Shown one piece after another: positions 1-17,045 of a DNA stretch of 64,000 bases. The notes under the pieces are model-generated. The model was not told the DNA's origin and searched no databases. It worked only from the letters and a program-made list of their open reading frames with translations. This DNA comes from Glebionis coronaria (lineage: Eukaryota > Streptophyta > Magnoliopsida > Asterales > Asteraceae): assembly GCA_025667525.1 (NCBI GenBank), contig CM046878.1, positions 399,424,433-399,488,432 on the forward strand, in the 5' to 3' direction. The position numbers and the translations under genes were made by a program. Numbering within the stretch: position 1 is the first letter of the stretch; every line of letters starts with the position of its first letter.

Positions 1-1159
1 CTTTTTGGGTGATTCAAAAGCCTAAAACTATGTACTCGGAACGTACTTTTCAAATATTCAGAATTTATAGTCATGGGAGGTGAGTATCCTGGTTGAAATT
101 ATTGTACAAGTGTCGGGTTAAAGGTTGAGTTTTGAATAGTAGTTTATTTTTATGATTTGGGATGCACGGGATACCAAGGTCTTTGAGTTGAGTTTTGAGT
201 TTGTCAAGAGGGTTGTTTGTAGATTGTTTGAGTCATATAGATGTGGGGAGGTAAAGAAGAAAAAATAAAAAATATTCTTTTGGAAAAGTCGATCTTGTGC
301 ACGGTTTAAATAATATGTCGCGGTACGTAAGATGTGTTGGTTGCCATTAAGTGTTTCTTGGATCATTTTTCTTTGTCATGAGTCATTTGAATTGGTACCT
401 GTTTGAGTTTTCCTTTTGAGTTTCCGTGGTTTTGATCTGTTGTAACTCGTGCACGTGAAATGTCGTTAGTTATCCGTGGGTTTAATTCGTCGATCGTATC
501 TAGTGGATTCAGAATTTAGTTTTGGTTGCGTATTGATTTAGGAGCGTTGAGGTAGTCATATGAAAGACTTGGTCGCGCCTACACGATAAAGTAGGTGACC
601 ATGAGAGAATGGTCGTAATGCCCTTAGTGGGGAGGAAAGATTTAGAAGTTCGTAGACGAACTAAAGTGGTCATAAGGTCTATTAGGAGTGCCAAGGGAGA
701 TGAATAGAGATTTGTATAATGTATGGATATTGGCACAAGTAACGCGCCATAGAGAGTGTTGGAAGGGGATATAATACCTCAAAGGTATTTATGATTGTTC
801 GTAAGGCATGTAAATTTTCCGAAAATTTCTTAAGATTTAGTAGGTTTACCTATTATCTTGAACTAGAACCATGAACTGAGCCAGTAGAAGGAGCAAGATG
901 AGTTGTAGTTAGTGCCTTTCCAAGGCAATTGTTGATGGAATGATTTTAAAGACATGCTGGTTGTTAGAAATTGCAACGGATGCAAGGTAAAATTTGATTT
1001 TCTTAGTAGTAGATTGGCTGTGAAAAGCGGTTGAGTGGTCTGATAAGAGGAAGTATTGGTCTTTTAGAATACATGTAGATTTTCGTGAGTAGAACGAGGT
1101 AGAAATTTATTCGTATTGCTTCTAATAGAGGGTGCAAGGAGGACGTAGTTGAAACTACT

Positions 1160-1320
1160 AAGGATGTTGTATGAACGCTTTGGGTTTACGGTTATTATTT
1201 TGGCTTCGCCAAGGCGCTAGCAGTTTTCATGGAGTCTATGAACCGGGGGTGCATGACAATATATAAACGAGTTGTCATCGGGAGCATCGACGACATCTTG
1301 ATCTACTCAAATCTAAGAAG
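1160..1320 (+). pseudogene. Reverse transcriptase relic of the G1 gypsy element
   Basis: Fragment of the RT palm. The stretch reads as a disrupted Phe-Gly-Leu region followed by IDDILIYSN in a single frame at 1286-1312, which is the catalytic Asp-Asp block of gypsy RTs. Frameshifts separate the two parts and no ORF covers them. It is followed in order by RNase H and integrase relics, as expected for Ty3/gypsy pol. The Asp-Asp motif itself is intact, but the fragment is non-functional. Confidence 0.6.
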
Positions 1321-1714
1321 GAGAGTGAGGCGAATTATGAGTTGGTTTTGGAGTTTTTAGGAAAGGGAATTATACGTGAGATTTTCAAGTGTGAGTTTTA
1401 GGATTAAGTTGCCCAGGACGAGTAGTCAGAGATGATGGCATATCGTGGAACCAGCAAGGGGCAAAGTGAAGAAGGGTGAGGAAGCGTTTTGGAGGCTGAA
1501 GAGGTGGATTGGATAATAATCAGATCTTGGAATTATCGGAAGGACTGGACGAATTCGCGAAGCATGGCGATACGTGGAGCAAGGATTTGGATGTATACGA
1601 GAACGACAAAGAAAGGCGGTTGTTTATACGTTGTGGGAACTAAAGATTTGGAAGAACTAGATAGACTTAGTTAGTGAAGCTGGATTGTTATATCTGCCTA
1701 GAATGCTAGAGGCA

Positions 1715-1900
1715 TTTGGGGTACGAGACGTAGAGAATGATCTATACAGATCATGAACGTCTCCAACACATATTCAATCATTTTGATTGAACATTTGGCA
1801 ACGGTGATGGGTGGAGTTAAGTGATGAAAGACAATTACAAGGCTAAGTACCATCTGGGAAAGGCAAGCATGGTTGATGAGACATGGAATAAAAAGAATGA
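1715..1900 (+). pseudogene. RNase H relic of the G1 gypsy element
   Basis: A short readable block (IYTDHERLQHIF, about 1740-1780) matches the gypsy RNase H segment where Thr-Asp-His precedes Leu-Gln-His-Ile/Leu. Further downstream, near 1845-1880, comes a Lys-Tyr-His-Leu-Gly-Lys-Ala type segment out of frame with the first. Stops and indels interrupt both. Assigned from position between RT and integrase relics and from the motif; only the order and short matches support it. Confidence 0.5.
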
Positions 1901-3105
1901 AGTGAAGCTGAGACGAACTTGAACTATATGGATGACGTACTAGGGTGGTTTGGATGCAAGATGTAGGTTGCACGAGTTGAGTTGTCTAAAGCAGAGAACG
2001 CGCCAACATTTATGTTGCGTCGCTTGGACAATCATATGGAGAAAAGGGACGTAGACTATACTTCCTACATAGATAGGAGTGGCTTAGAAAGGGCAATGTA
2101 AGGACGAATTTGGTGGAAGGGATACATAATACGGTGGAGGAATATGTACGACGAGAGTTGGGTGATAGTCGATAGACGGACTAATTCATCCCATATTTCA
2201 AGAGGAATGAGAAGTCGCATAGTTGAGAAGTTGAAAGGATTGCGCACAAATGCGATGGAATAGGATGTTTTGTGTAAAAGTTAACCTAATAGGTATGGAA
2301 TGCCTTATGAAGGATTATGGCAAGGGAAGAAACGATGCGAAGCAAGCGTAGTATATCGTTGATAGTTTAATGGTTTGTATGAGCATACTACAGAGGTAAT
2401 TGAGAAAGACGCCTAGAGCATTGGCATGATATTTGGAGATAGTTGGAGAACACATTATATTAGGAAGAATTCTCCTACAAAGAGAGAGTCACCGGTGATA
2501 GGGGCATGTTCCCCATTGATGAGGATGTAGGGAATAAAGGAGGAAACGCCTAAATTATAGGTTGAAGACGGGATATAAGATGGTATGGAAATTAAGATTG
2601 TGGAAATACAAGCAAAAAGTAGTATGGAGGAAGAATGATTAGAGGGAGCAAGATTTTGTCAAGATGGTGGGGTGATATTGAAGGGAAAACCGTTATAGCA
2701 AGAGGTTAGTAGTCACGAACAATGGAACGTTCACCCTAGAGAAAAGGTGTAGCACCTGTTAGTATGAAGGATTGTTAGTTACTTGGTTCCGAGCATGGGA
2801 AATCAAGGATGAGGTAGTGGTTATCACATGTTTCATGTGAATGTTATGGGAAGCTTTTGGTTATGCAATCCTGCATATACCATTGGATGTGATAAAGGTT
2901 GGGAGAACTTCTGAATGATGGAAAATCCGTAGAGGATAGAAGCTGTTAGGTCTGGTGATAGGAATTGTAGTAGAAACTGTTAGAGTTAATTCATAGGAGA
3001 TGAGGTGGATCACCATTATAGTGGGATGAAGTTAGAAGCGGCCAACGTATTGGACCGGAGGTGGATCAGAAAACTATGGAGGTGGTGGCAGTGTTTAAGT
3101 AGAGG

Positions 3106-3612
3106 TTGAAAATGGCAAAGAACCGACAAGAGAGTTGTGCGGACGAGAGGCATAAGCCATTGGGATTTAAGATTGGAGGTAAGGTTATGCTAGAGGTTTC
3201 ACCATGGAAAGGAGTGATGTGGTTTGGAAAGAAAGGCAAGTTAGCACCTAGATTTGTGGGTCCATTTAAAATCCTTGAAAGGATTGGGCTAGTGGCGTAT
3301 AGGTTGAGATTACCGGAGGAATTGAGTAGTGTGCATGATGTATTTCATGTATCAAACTTGAGGAAATGCTTAGCAAGAATCGACTTGCAAGTACCGTTAG
3401 ATGATATTAGTATCGATACGAGTCTTCGTTTCATAGAAGAGCCGATAGAGATTTTGGGTCGTGAAGCTAGAACGTTGGATAAAAAGGGTAATATACCGTA
3501 GTTATGGGTAGATGGAATTTGGAACGTGGACTAGAGTTCACGTGGGAACGGGAAGGATTTATGAGGAGCAAGTATCCTCAGCTAATTGATAATGACGATC
3601 CTAAGGAGTAAA
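3106..3612 (+). pseudogene. Integrase C-terminal domain with chromodomain-like tail (G1 gypsy)
   Basis: The 131-residue ORF at 3106-3501 contains the hallmark integrase C-terminal segments of plant gypsy elements: KVMLEVSPWKGVMWFGKKGK, then GPFKILERIGLVAYRL, then VHDVFHVSNLRKC. After the stop at 3501 another frame continues as a short Trp-Asn...Glu-Phe-Thr-Trp-Glu-Arg-Glu block and ends RSKYPQL before a stop at about 3610. This looks like the degenerate chromodomain-like tail of the Tekay/Del group. In working elements this domain helps bind DNA and direct integration. The catalytic core upstream is not recognisable as an ORF. A purine-rich tract at 3631-3645 separates it from the LTR. The clade assignment is tentative. 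Confidence 0.75.
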
Positions 3613-3630
3613 TCTCGGGACGAGATTTCT

Positions 3631-3645
3631 ATTAGGAGGGAGTGA
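3631..3645 (+). promoter_or_regulatory. Polypurine tract of the G1 element
   Basis: ATTAGGAGGGAGTGA lies directly before the LTR start TGTGACAACC. This is the expected position of the primer for plus-strand DNA synthesis. The mirror-image sequence is found next to the LTR at 40844 in the minus-strand copy, which confirms the boundary. Confidence 0.75.
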
Positions 3646-6534
<2,889 letters not shown>

Positions 6535-9176
6535 ACCATCTAAATCCCCGTGTTACTAGTGAATCACGGGGCTTTATTGTATAATAAATAAGCATGACTA
6601 ATGACTATAAGTTAGTACCCAATGTAACACCCCTATTTTTACTATATAGCAGCAGAAGCTAATATGGGGTATTTCTTTCAAGGTATCATAATCACAATAA
6701 TAGAAAAATGTTCAAAAAACATTTTATAAAAATTCACGTTATCATTCATTTATTCTTCGGAGTTTTAACAAAAACAGCTATACATACATTGTACATCACA
6801 GGTTTCCCAAAGGTCTAGTTTTATTTATTAGAATGATAACTTTTCAAGATACCACCATCAGCAGCCCGCCAGTCTTCTTTCACCTGATATATATGCTTAA
6901 AAATCAACACAATTATTGAGTGAATTCATAGGTTATAACAAATATGAATACAAGCATGACTCTAGGGTTACATTGTTATACACCCATCATTTTTAAATTC
7001 ATCGATTCTGATTGCACTAGCTCATGACCCCGCGTCTAGACATTATCTGAACCCAACAAATTGCCCTCATGCAGGTAGTTTGTCGGACTATCCTGAGCTT
7101 AGCAAAATAAAGTGTATCCGTTTAGCCTAGGTAGGAACCTTTAACATTCCAGCAAGTGCGACTTTCCTAGATAGAGGATGTTATTCCTCAAATAAAACTA
7201 TTCACATTATTAGTGCTCATTTTCTAGAAATGATTAGCGGTTACGATTAAAAAGGGACTTAATGGCAACAAGTAAATGTAGTGTCAATAATCATATCAGG
7301 CAGCATACAAAAACACTTGTATTCCAATTTTAGCATATATCCCCCTCACGGTTTTCAAATCATTTACAAACTTTCAAATGTGAGGCTATGAACTCACCTT
7401 AAGTTATAGAGTGCTGAATTACTCTGATATTATCAATTTGAATATCACAATTCTCATAGATCTAGGTTGACACACAAATATGTATATATATCAAGTCGTA
7501 ATCTTTGAGTTCAATCTCTTTATATAATAATTACATATATTTTATTTTATTTATATATTTTAGAATTATATCATAATTGTTCAGGTCATTATACTCAGAA
7601 TCCATTTTATAAACGTTTGAGGAGCGAGGGCACTTTAAATCGTAAACCCAACCACTTAGTCAGAACGTAATATCAAGATGTAACATCTTTGTACAAAGTT
7701 CCCTGCTACCATGATACATTATATATTATCTCATTATTATATTTTATGTTCTTTTGTTTCAAAATTGGCAAAACTAGCCCTTTTAGTTATAAGTTTGGTA
7801 TATTTACACTTTTAACTCCTAAAGTATATAGTTTTAATGTTTACATTTTCAACCTTCAAAACCTTATGGTTTCAAATTTCGCAATATTAATCCTTATACT
7901 TTTAACTTTTATAAAATGACACTTTTGTCCCCAAATGTTTATAGTTTCAAAAATGATAAGTTTAGTCCCTATACTTGTTTAAAATAAACATAACAAGCTC
8001 AAAATTATACCAAATGATCTAGGAACTTAAAACAAAGTTTATGAACACATTTATAATCATAATAAAGTTATTTATCCAGAATTATAGCTTTTGAAATAGA
8101 TTATAAGTCATTATTTCATGTAAATTACAAAAATAGGGTTTTATAACACCTTTAGTTTATATCTTCCATTTTAGCTTATTATATGAACTAAATATTATTA
8201 GATTAGCTTATTAACATCTTATTAACATTATAAAAAGTCCTAGAAAAGCATTATAACAAGATCAAAGCTTAGTTATATAGTGATTACCTAAGTAGCTCCA
8301 AAATGATATATAAGGCTTCTTATGAACACAACTTGCTACCAAAGCTTCAAGATCTTCAATGGATTCCTTCTGGACCTAGTTTGTGGTCTTATAAGTATCT
8401 TAGAACCTTTGTAGAAGTGAAATTCAAAATGGTTATGAAGGTTAAGAGAAAACGGGGTACAAGTTCTCAAATGAGGGAATTTGTCCCTTTTATAGCCATT
8501 TCCAACACTTAGGCTCCAAGTTAAGGTCATGGACATGTAAGGCCTATAGATAAGTGACTAAGGAAACTAGGTGAGTCTATGGAAGTCTAGTTAAGATTCA
8601 TAGGAGCTAGGAGCAAAATATCTTGGTCTTATGGTTCATATTAGGTCACAGCACCTTAAGGATGAGAATGAAGATGTGTAATCTTTAAGAAGATGATGCA
8701 CCTACTAGAAAATATCCTAAAATATATATTTGATCTAATCTCAGGTTTAAAAATGGGACGGAAAGTGTTTAAACAAGGTTTTGGAAGGAAAAACCTAGCC
8801 GGGTTAAATTTCTGGGGCTTGTAACTTATAACTTTGATAACTAAGGACTTAGGAATGTAATTAGTGATGGATTATGGCGTAGTTAGGGTTTACACATTAT
8901 AATTATAAGGTTTGGGTCCTTGGTTTTGTTGATCCCAAACTTAGATCTTAAATCTTAGCTTGTCTAAGGGCTGTAATAGCAAGGATAAATCCAAACTAGT
9001 ACTAGAGAAACTTTGCTTAAGTATTTTAAGTAAATAAGATGTAGAATATAATGTTTAGCACAAGAACAAAGAAATGAATCAAATTGTATGCTTTAATATA
9101 TTGAGAATAATATACGAATACCCTTAATGGTATTGGGGTTTACAACCTTAAAGCAATATGAAAACGGGGAGAGAAA
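6535..9176. other. Non-coding interval between two G1 LTRs; possible older LTR on minus strand
   Basis: No convincing coding sequence. Starting at 6623 the sequence TGTAACACCCC is typical of the end of a plant gypsy LTR read on the minus strand. A minus-strand TATAAAAGGGA motif lies near 8482-8494 (plus-strand TCCCTTTTATAG). It is followed on that strand by a leader-like segment and a possible splice donor at about 8285. This is compatible with an LTR of 2 kb or more whose other end I could not define. The small ORFs here (for example 7689-7919) are AT-rich and match nothing I recognise. Confidence 0.35.
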
Positions 9177-10636
<1,460 letters not shown>

Positions 10637-11941
10637 TCTTAACTCCTTTATAAAGAGAAAATCTATTTTGGTTGAATGTTGAAATATAGCTGGTTGAAAA
10701 TGACGTGGCAAGCATTTGTGGTTGAAAATATAGCTGGTTTAAATATAGCTGGTTGAAAGTTGTTTTGTGGGCCCTTTATACTCTAAAAAAAACACACACA
10801 TGGAAAACACTCTCTCATGACTAATTAAACACACTCTCATCTCTCACCTACCCAACATCTACCCACCACTACCGGATCTAATTCGACCACCGCAGTAACA
10901 CCCCCACCATGAAACCCATCCCACCACACACTCACCTCCGCAGTAACACAACCACCACGAAGCCCCTCCCACCATGCATCTCGGTCGCACCACCATATAA
11001 CCATGACAACCGAAAGGATTTTATAAGTGTTAAGGTATATTTGACTTTCCAATAGATCTACGTATATTAATTAATTTTGATGGTTTTCTTTTATAAATCT
11101 TTTTATTGTATTTGTAGATCTGGTTTTCTTACAACCTTCGTTTAATTTCAAAGTATATTTGAGTTTCTTAATAAATGTGTGTATACTATATGTTTGATTG
11201 ATTTTTTTTATAGATTTGTGATTTTATATGTAGATGTGTGATATTATATGTAGATTTTTGCAGATCTGAGGTTTAATGGACTCTTGATTTTTGTTTTATA
11301 GCAGGAAAGTTTCCGACACCCTTTTCCGGTAAGCTGATGTCGTCCTGACTGTATTATTGGAAGGTTTGTTTTCTTGCCGGAAAAAATTGCTTCTCACTAA
11401 AATTTTTTGTTGCAAATTTGTCTCGATGGTAATTTTTTAAGTTTTTTAGATCTCTCTTGCCGGACCAGTTGCTATCGTCATCGCCGGACCAGTTACAACT
11501 AAAGCCTATTTGCTAATTTAGGTTGTTTGGGACGTGCTTATTCGGGTTTGATCTTTTTATGATATTAATATTATTGGCACATTTTCCACCACTGAAATGT
11601 GTAATGGGGACGCGGGGTCACAACGTTCGGTATGATGCAACACTTAGCAACGATGAAAAATCGATAACCCTCGAGAAACCTGAATTTTCTGAAATTAAAT
11701 ACTCATGTCCTTCGTCAAGGTAAATGGGTGTTTGGGGCTGATTTCAAACAGCGGCGTAAAAAGTTTTTTAAGGGTCTTTAGATTTGCTTAAAAGGGGAAA
11801 ATGTATGTGTTTTCTCCAAGACTATTCTTTAATTTGACCCATTAGAGATTAAAATTTCACATTAGTTAACCCATTCATATTGAGACGAATTAAAATTGCC
11901 ATATTTACTTGACTGATTTTTGTTTTTTGATGTATGTGCAG
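10637..11941. other. 5' part of the Helitron, no recognisable gene
   Basis: Contains a run of imperfect repeats of ATATAGCTGGTT at 10684-10755 and a C-rich stretch at 10840-11000 whose minus-strand ORF looks spurious. Several Gly-rich GCCGG motifs lie at 11300-11500. An ORF at 11523-11723 matches nothing I know. It ends at CAAGG|TAAATG, which could be a splice donor. Confidence 0.4.
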
Positions 11942-12055
11942 GCTTCACCTTCCATAAGATTCAACAAGGAAGGAAGTCTCTTGGCGGTTTCAACGAATGA
12001 TAATGGCATCAAAATTCTTGCTAATATGGATGGTATTAGGGTATTAAGCACCAAG
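11942..12055 (+). pseudogene. Captured exon of a TOPLESS/TPR-type corepressor (WD40 region)
   Basis: A 38-codon open exon with AG before it (11940-11941) and AAG|GTAAAA after it. It encodes IRFNKEGSLLAVSTNDNG and continues IKILANMDGIRVL. This matches the WD40 segment of plant TOPLESS and TOPLESS-related proteins, where Arg-Phe-Asn-Lys-Glu-Gly precedes Leu-Leu-Ala-Val and Ile-Lys-Ile-Leu-Ala-Asn. TOPLESS proteins are nuclear corepressors that link EAR-motif factors to histone deacetylases. The exon is open and properly bordered. I found no neighbouring TOPLESS exons within 1.4 kb on either side and no LisH/CTLH region. It is best read as a gene fragment carried by the Helitron, in the element's orientation. 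Confidence 0.7.
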
Positions 12056-15000
12056 GTAAAATAATTTGTATGCCTTTCATCTCTTTTTTTGTTCTGTGCT
12101 TTTATACTGAATTCTCTACACGTTGACTTTTCTATAATTTAAAAAACATAAACCCAAAATAAAGTCGGGTTTGGCTATGGTTCTGAACGATGCGGGGTTG
12201 CACTGAACCGGGTAATGAAATATCTAGAATGATGATCTGGACTAAACATAGCCAGTAGACTGGTCTTGATACTGATCCTTGTTTGGTTACTTATCTCATC
12301 CTAGATTTTATTGCATATATATGTTTCAGAATTGCGCTCATACTTTTAATGTTTTTACATGGTTATGTCTCTCTGATCCTCCAACCATATAACAAAGGTT
12401 ATTTGGAATTACTTATAATTGTATAACTGTATAGTACCTTTTACTGCTTGAAATAGGAGTCGTTACTAGAATATCTTGATTCAGAGAGGTTATTTGCACA
12501 ATACTCATCCTATGCTTGGCCAATACAAATTTCTATAATAATATTTTAGTGGAATAGATATTTTAGCATTAAAATTTATTAAATCCGAATTTAAAATAAA
12601 TAATTTTTTTTTTACAAAAAAACCTACAATGGCAATGGTCCTATAACATTATCCTCGTGAAGTGATCAGGCCAATCCTGCATATTCTTAGTGCCCATGTT
12701 TGGTAAATTAAAAATTCACTCTTAATCATTCTGCTAAGGACGGAGCGGCTCAGTGTCAAGGAGATGCAGATTGATTCAGCAAAAAAATGTTATATAAATC
12801 TTCACTTTAATGAGTCCTTTTTCGAGAGACTTTAAACTTTATTTGTTCGTACAATACCTAATACCAATAGGCTGATAAGTCAGATATTATTTACCCCTTT
12901 TGTGGTAGAAGGGTTTTCATATTCTTTTACCTGTGTCAGCCTAAAAGGTACAAGTTCGGGCTTCTCCAGTTGTAAGCAACTGAAATCAACAATAACAGTC
13001 ACCGGTGGTTGAATCAAAAAGAGTACTTTCTCCATGACGGTCTCCAAGACCAACTATATATTGGATTACATAAGTAAAGTATTGTACATGTGTGATTTAA
13101 AGTACTGTAGTTATATTCTGAATTAACTGAGCCAAGTATGCGGCAATTACAGAATTGGTAATACGCCATTTATACGAGTCAATAAAAGAAAGTACAAATT
13201 ATAAATTATAAGATTTGGAATTACTCAACAGATCCTATGCTTAGCATACTTGGAGGTTTATCCACCAGCTGTTATCTCGTATTGTGTGTGCAGTTAGTAC
13301 AAACTTTTTCATGTCTCTAAAATTCTAGGATGGGACACAATGTTCAAGATTAGATAAGCTATATATTCAAATACTGTGCCTGCACTGAATCTGGATTTTG
13401 TGATAGTAGTAGCTTTGCACAGTTACGATATATTAAATAAGATTATCCTCACTCATTTGGGATTGATTCTAAATCTTTTTAATTTCAAAAATGCAGGTTA
13501 CCAGGAATAGAGTTGTTGAGCTTCAACCTTATTAACAAAAAAACACTTTCTCTTTTAAAGGTAATTTACCTACAGTCATGAATTTCATAAGTTGAATTTT
13601 AGTTATAGGAGTTTCATATAGCATGTGCACTAACACCATGAATTGGGAGGTGTTTTAATCATATAGCTGTTCGGTAAATTGAACATTTGTCAAAGTCATA
13701 AAAATGAATTAAGTGCTACCTGATCAACCTACCCTGAGCCACTCTTTTTGTGCTTTTGTGTGGCATTATTTATTTAAAAGCTTGAAAATTGGACAAAAGA
13801 GTTCCTACTGGTGAATCCAACCTGGTCTTGTCTGTTTCTACCCACACAAAATGACCCATTTTGACCCAGGCCCATTTTCACCTGCTTATATTTTATGCGA
13901 GCATATTTACAGAGTACTACTCTATAGTGTACATTCTTTTTATTCATTTGAAATTACTTCTTAATTTAATATTTTAAATAAAGCATCAGTTTTTACTTTT
14001 TGAAATTATGCCTGAAGTAAACTATAAGGTTTTTACATTTTTTTTACAATGTTAAGATTACGCCTGAAGTAAACTGAAGTGCAATAAAATTATCTATAAT
14101 CATTCTATTTGATGATGTTTGGTAAAATTGAAGGGGTGTTTGGATAGAGTTGCAGCCTGCATTATGAAATTAACAGTCAAAATAACTTTTATGATCTTCA
14201 TTTTATGTATAAGAGGTGAGTGGCCATTTTGTACATTACCAATCTGGTGACCCATAAAAACAGAGTAGAGTGTTAGCCGTTTAAATAAAGTAAGTTTAAA
14301 CAATATATCTGTATTAGTGTCGAATAGCATTTAGCTAGATACCAGATTAATCAGACACGCTGGCGTTCGAACATAATAGCCTTGTTCGTTTTCGTCTGTT
14401 AAATTTTAAGTAAACAAAAGAAAGAAGGCCTTGTATGTTACTATTTTACTTTGTTATTGTCTGGTTAGGCTTTTTTTAATAGAGGAAATACTTCTGTTCT
14501 GTATGGTGTTTTATATGTTTATAAATCTTGAATATATTGTCTCCTATTTTTTTGTGCCTGAAGTGTTAGGGAGTAAGGGTTGGGTTACAGTAGGCTTACC
14601 CAAATGCGTATCATAAAGTGAAACCCGGAAGGAAAACAAACAACCGAAGATTAGTAGTATTATTTTTCCTAGCACTAGGTTTAGTCGATGCATCAAAAGT
14701 AGTTCTATAAGGTTTAGTACTCATATTAAGTTTTACAATGAAGATGCCACACAAACATAGACAGTCGTGCTGATATTCCAGTAAAAGAACATTGTCTTGC
14801 CTTGGAAAACGAGCTTCTCTCGATATTGGTGTAGTTTAGATACGCTCCCAGCATCGTAGTGGCAGATGCATCGTCATGGCAAATGTGTAAAGCTATTCTA
14901 CCAATGTTGTCACCAAGGTTAAAAACCAACACTTTCTGGATTTTAAAATGTTATATTTGGCCATTTCACATACACTTCAAGACCACTTTGCTGTAATTTT

Positions 15001-15468
15001 TTCTGTTACAATATTTATTTATCATTAAAAAGGTTGAAACATGTAGTTAACATACCCGCTTAATAGTCTTAACACTATTTCTATGTTGGTAATTTGATTC
15101 AGTAAACGATATATCAAATAGTTTCCACCCTTTTTAATATTCTATGTATATTAGTGGATATCTTTTTGTGTCATAAACCTTTCCAAGTTCTCTCATTATT
15201 CGCCTTGGCTTACTGCAGGTTTTTATACGAACTTTATCAAGTCATGACTTGTGGCAAACTTCTGCCCATGCCAAGTTTTTATACGAACTTTGTTTTGTTG
15301 GTTAAATATATATTTTTCGTATTCTTATAGTTGATTAACCTTATTTAATTTATCTCATGTTACGAGCGTTTGCAACTTCATTTGGATATTTTCACGTTCT
15401 ATTTTGAACGTTATACGAAAGACTTAGCATAATATAAAATATCGTTAATTATATGCCGCTAGGAATTT
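12056..15468. other. Helitron interior, intron-like AT-rich DNA
   Basis: No further exon recognised. An AG|G acceptor-like site near 13496 is followed by 13 codons ending in a stop at about 13535, but the peptide is not TOPLESS. Small ORFs at 14100-14330, 14431-14616 and 14726-14932 have no recognisable motif and look like chance ORFs. Confidence 0.4.
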
Positions 15469-15496
15469 CCGCCGCTTTGCGCGGGTACTCGTCTAG

Positions 15497-16459
<963 letters not shown>

Positions 16460-16962
16460 TGTTGGGAATAAAATATAGCTGAGTCACTTGGACATTGACA
16501 AGAGGAATTTGGACGTTGATAGGAAGAAATCAAGCGTTGACAGGACAAGCATTGACAGGAAGAAGTCAAACGTTGATAAGAAGAAGTCAAGCACTGATAG
16601 GATATCAAGTCTACACGTTTATGTTTCTAGTATGTTTCTAGTAAAGATATGTTCGACAATGTATTTCTTATGTTTATCTTTACCTAAAATAGCTGATACG
16701 TAGACTCTTTTACAAGGTTCCTTAATCTATAAAAGGAGGCCTTTAGGTTTAGTTCAATATATGTTTTTCACACTTTCATTGTACGCAAGTTCGATCAATC
16801 AATCTAAGTGAAAGTTTGGTTTATCTTGTTTGTATGTTCTTGTTTAAGTATTAATTCCGCATAATACTTGAATTGTTTCATATAAAACAAAGTTTCTCTA
16901 CGTGTTTAACTTGATTTAATCTCGTTTACACAAGCTAAATCGATCTAAGTTTGGGATCAACA
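16460..16962 (+). repeat. 5' LTR of the copia element (503 bp)
   Basis: TGTTGGGAAT to GGGATCAACA. Compared with the 488-bp 3' LTR it has one extra 15-base unit at 16534-16548 and scattered substitutions. The U3 part holds six copies of an RCGYTGACA-like motif at 16492, 16513, 16534, 16549, 16570 and 16591. A short ORF over this region (16488-16703) reads a seven-residue Val/Ile-Asp-Arg/Lys repeat. It lies upstream of the TATA box. Confidence 0.95.
16728..16735 (+). promoter_or_regulatory. TATA box in copia 5' LTR
   Basis: TATAAAAG, about 270 bases into the LTR, the usual place for an LTR promoter; transcription would begin some 30 bases downstream. The 3' LTR copy at about 27932 has lost one A (TATAAAGG). 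Confidence 0.6.
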
Positions 16963-16964
16963 AG

Positions 16965-16976
16965 TGGTATCAGAGC
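16965..16976 (+). promoter_or_regulatory. Primer binding site, initiator tRNA-Met type
   Basis: TGGTATCAGAGC, two bases after the LTR, is the standard complement of the 3' end of plant initiator tRNA-Met used to prime copia reverse transcription. It appears unmutated. Confidence 0.9.
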
Positions 16977-17045
16977 TTGTTGATAAACTTTGATCTAAAG
17001 AACACAAGAACCCAAAATCACCAAAAACCCTAAAGTTTAAACAAC

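Larger units (their letters stand above)
1..3645 (+). mobile_element. Decayed Ty3/gypsy internal region (family G1), plus strand
   Basis: Internal part of a Ty3/gypsy retrotransposon whose 3' LTR follows at 3646; the 5' LTR lies outside the window. No long ORF survives before 3106, but pieces of pol can be read in order. An RT metal-binding motif reads IDDILIYS at 1286-1309. An RNase H block reading IYTDHERLQHIF lies near 1740-1780. An integrase C-terminal region follows at 3106-3612. The frame breaks repeatedly between these blocks, so the element cannot make its enzymes. Bases 1-1150 should hold gag, protease and early RT by position, but I could not recognise any domain there. Internal sequence from 40844 to 45684 on the other strand is a related copy. 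Confidence 0.75.
10637..15496 (+). mobile_element. Non-autonomous Helitron-like element carrying a TOPLESS exon
   Basis: The 5' end reads TCTTAACTCCTTTATAAAG and is preceded by A. The 3' end reads CTAG at 15493-15496 and is followed by T, as expected for insertion between A and T without target duplication. Eight bases before CTAG is a short GC-rich hairpin: CCGC at 15472-15475, loop TTTGC, GCGG at 15481-15484. Both sides are (TA)n. No Rep/helicase ORF is present, so it would depend on an autonomous partner. It carries at least one captured plant exon (11942-12055). Boundaries are inferred from terminal motifs only; no second copy is available here to confirm them. Confidence 0.6.

Noticed and set aside
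1489..2247. Small ORFs at 1489-1674, 1698-1973 and 2065-2247
   Set aside because: They lie inside the decayed gypsy pol, in frames or strands that do not carry the pol relics.
7689..8536. Small ORFs (7689-7919, 8303-8512, 8336-8536 minus)
   Set aside because: AT-rich, no motif, and located in what looks like LTR leader sequence.
10837..11052. Trp/Gly-rich minus-strand ORF
   Set aside because: Caused by a C-rich ACC/CCA stretch on the plus strand; no recognisable protein.
10637..15496. A functional TOPLESS gene
   Set aside because: Only one exon is recognisable in nearly 5 kb. No LisH domain or other WD40 exons were found, and the surroundings have Helitron ends.
16488..16703. A 71-codon ORF in the copia 5' LTR
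   Set aside because: It is upstream of the TATA box and unlikely to be translated as such. Its peptide repeat is reported as part of the motif finding instead of as a gene.
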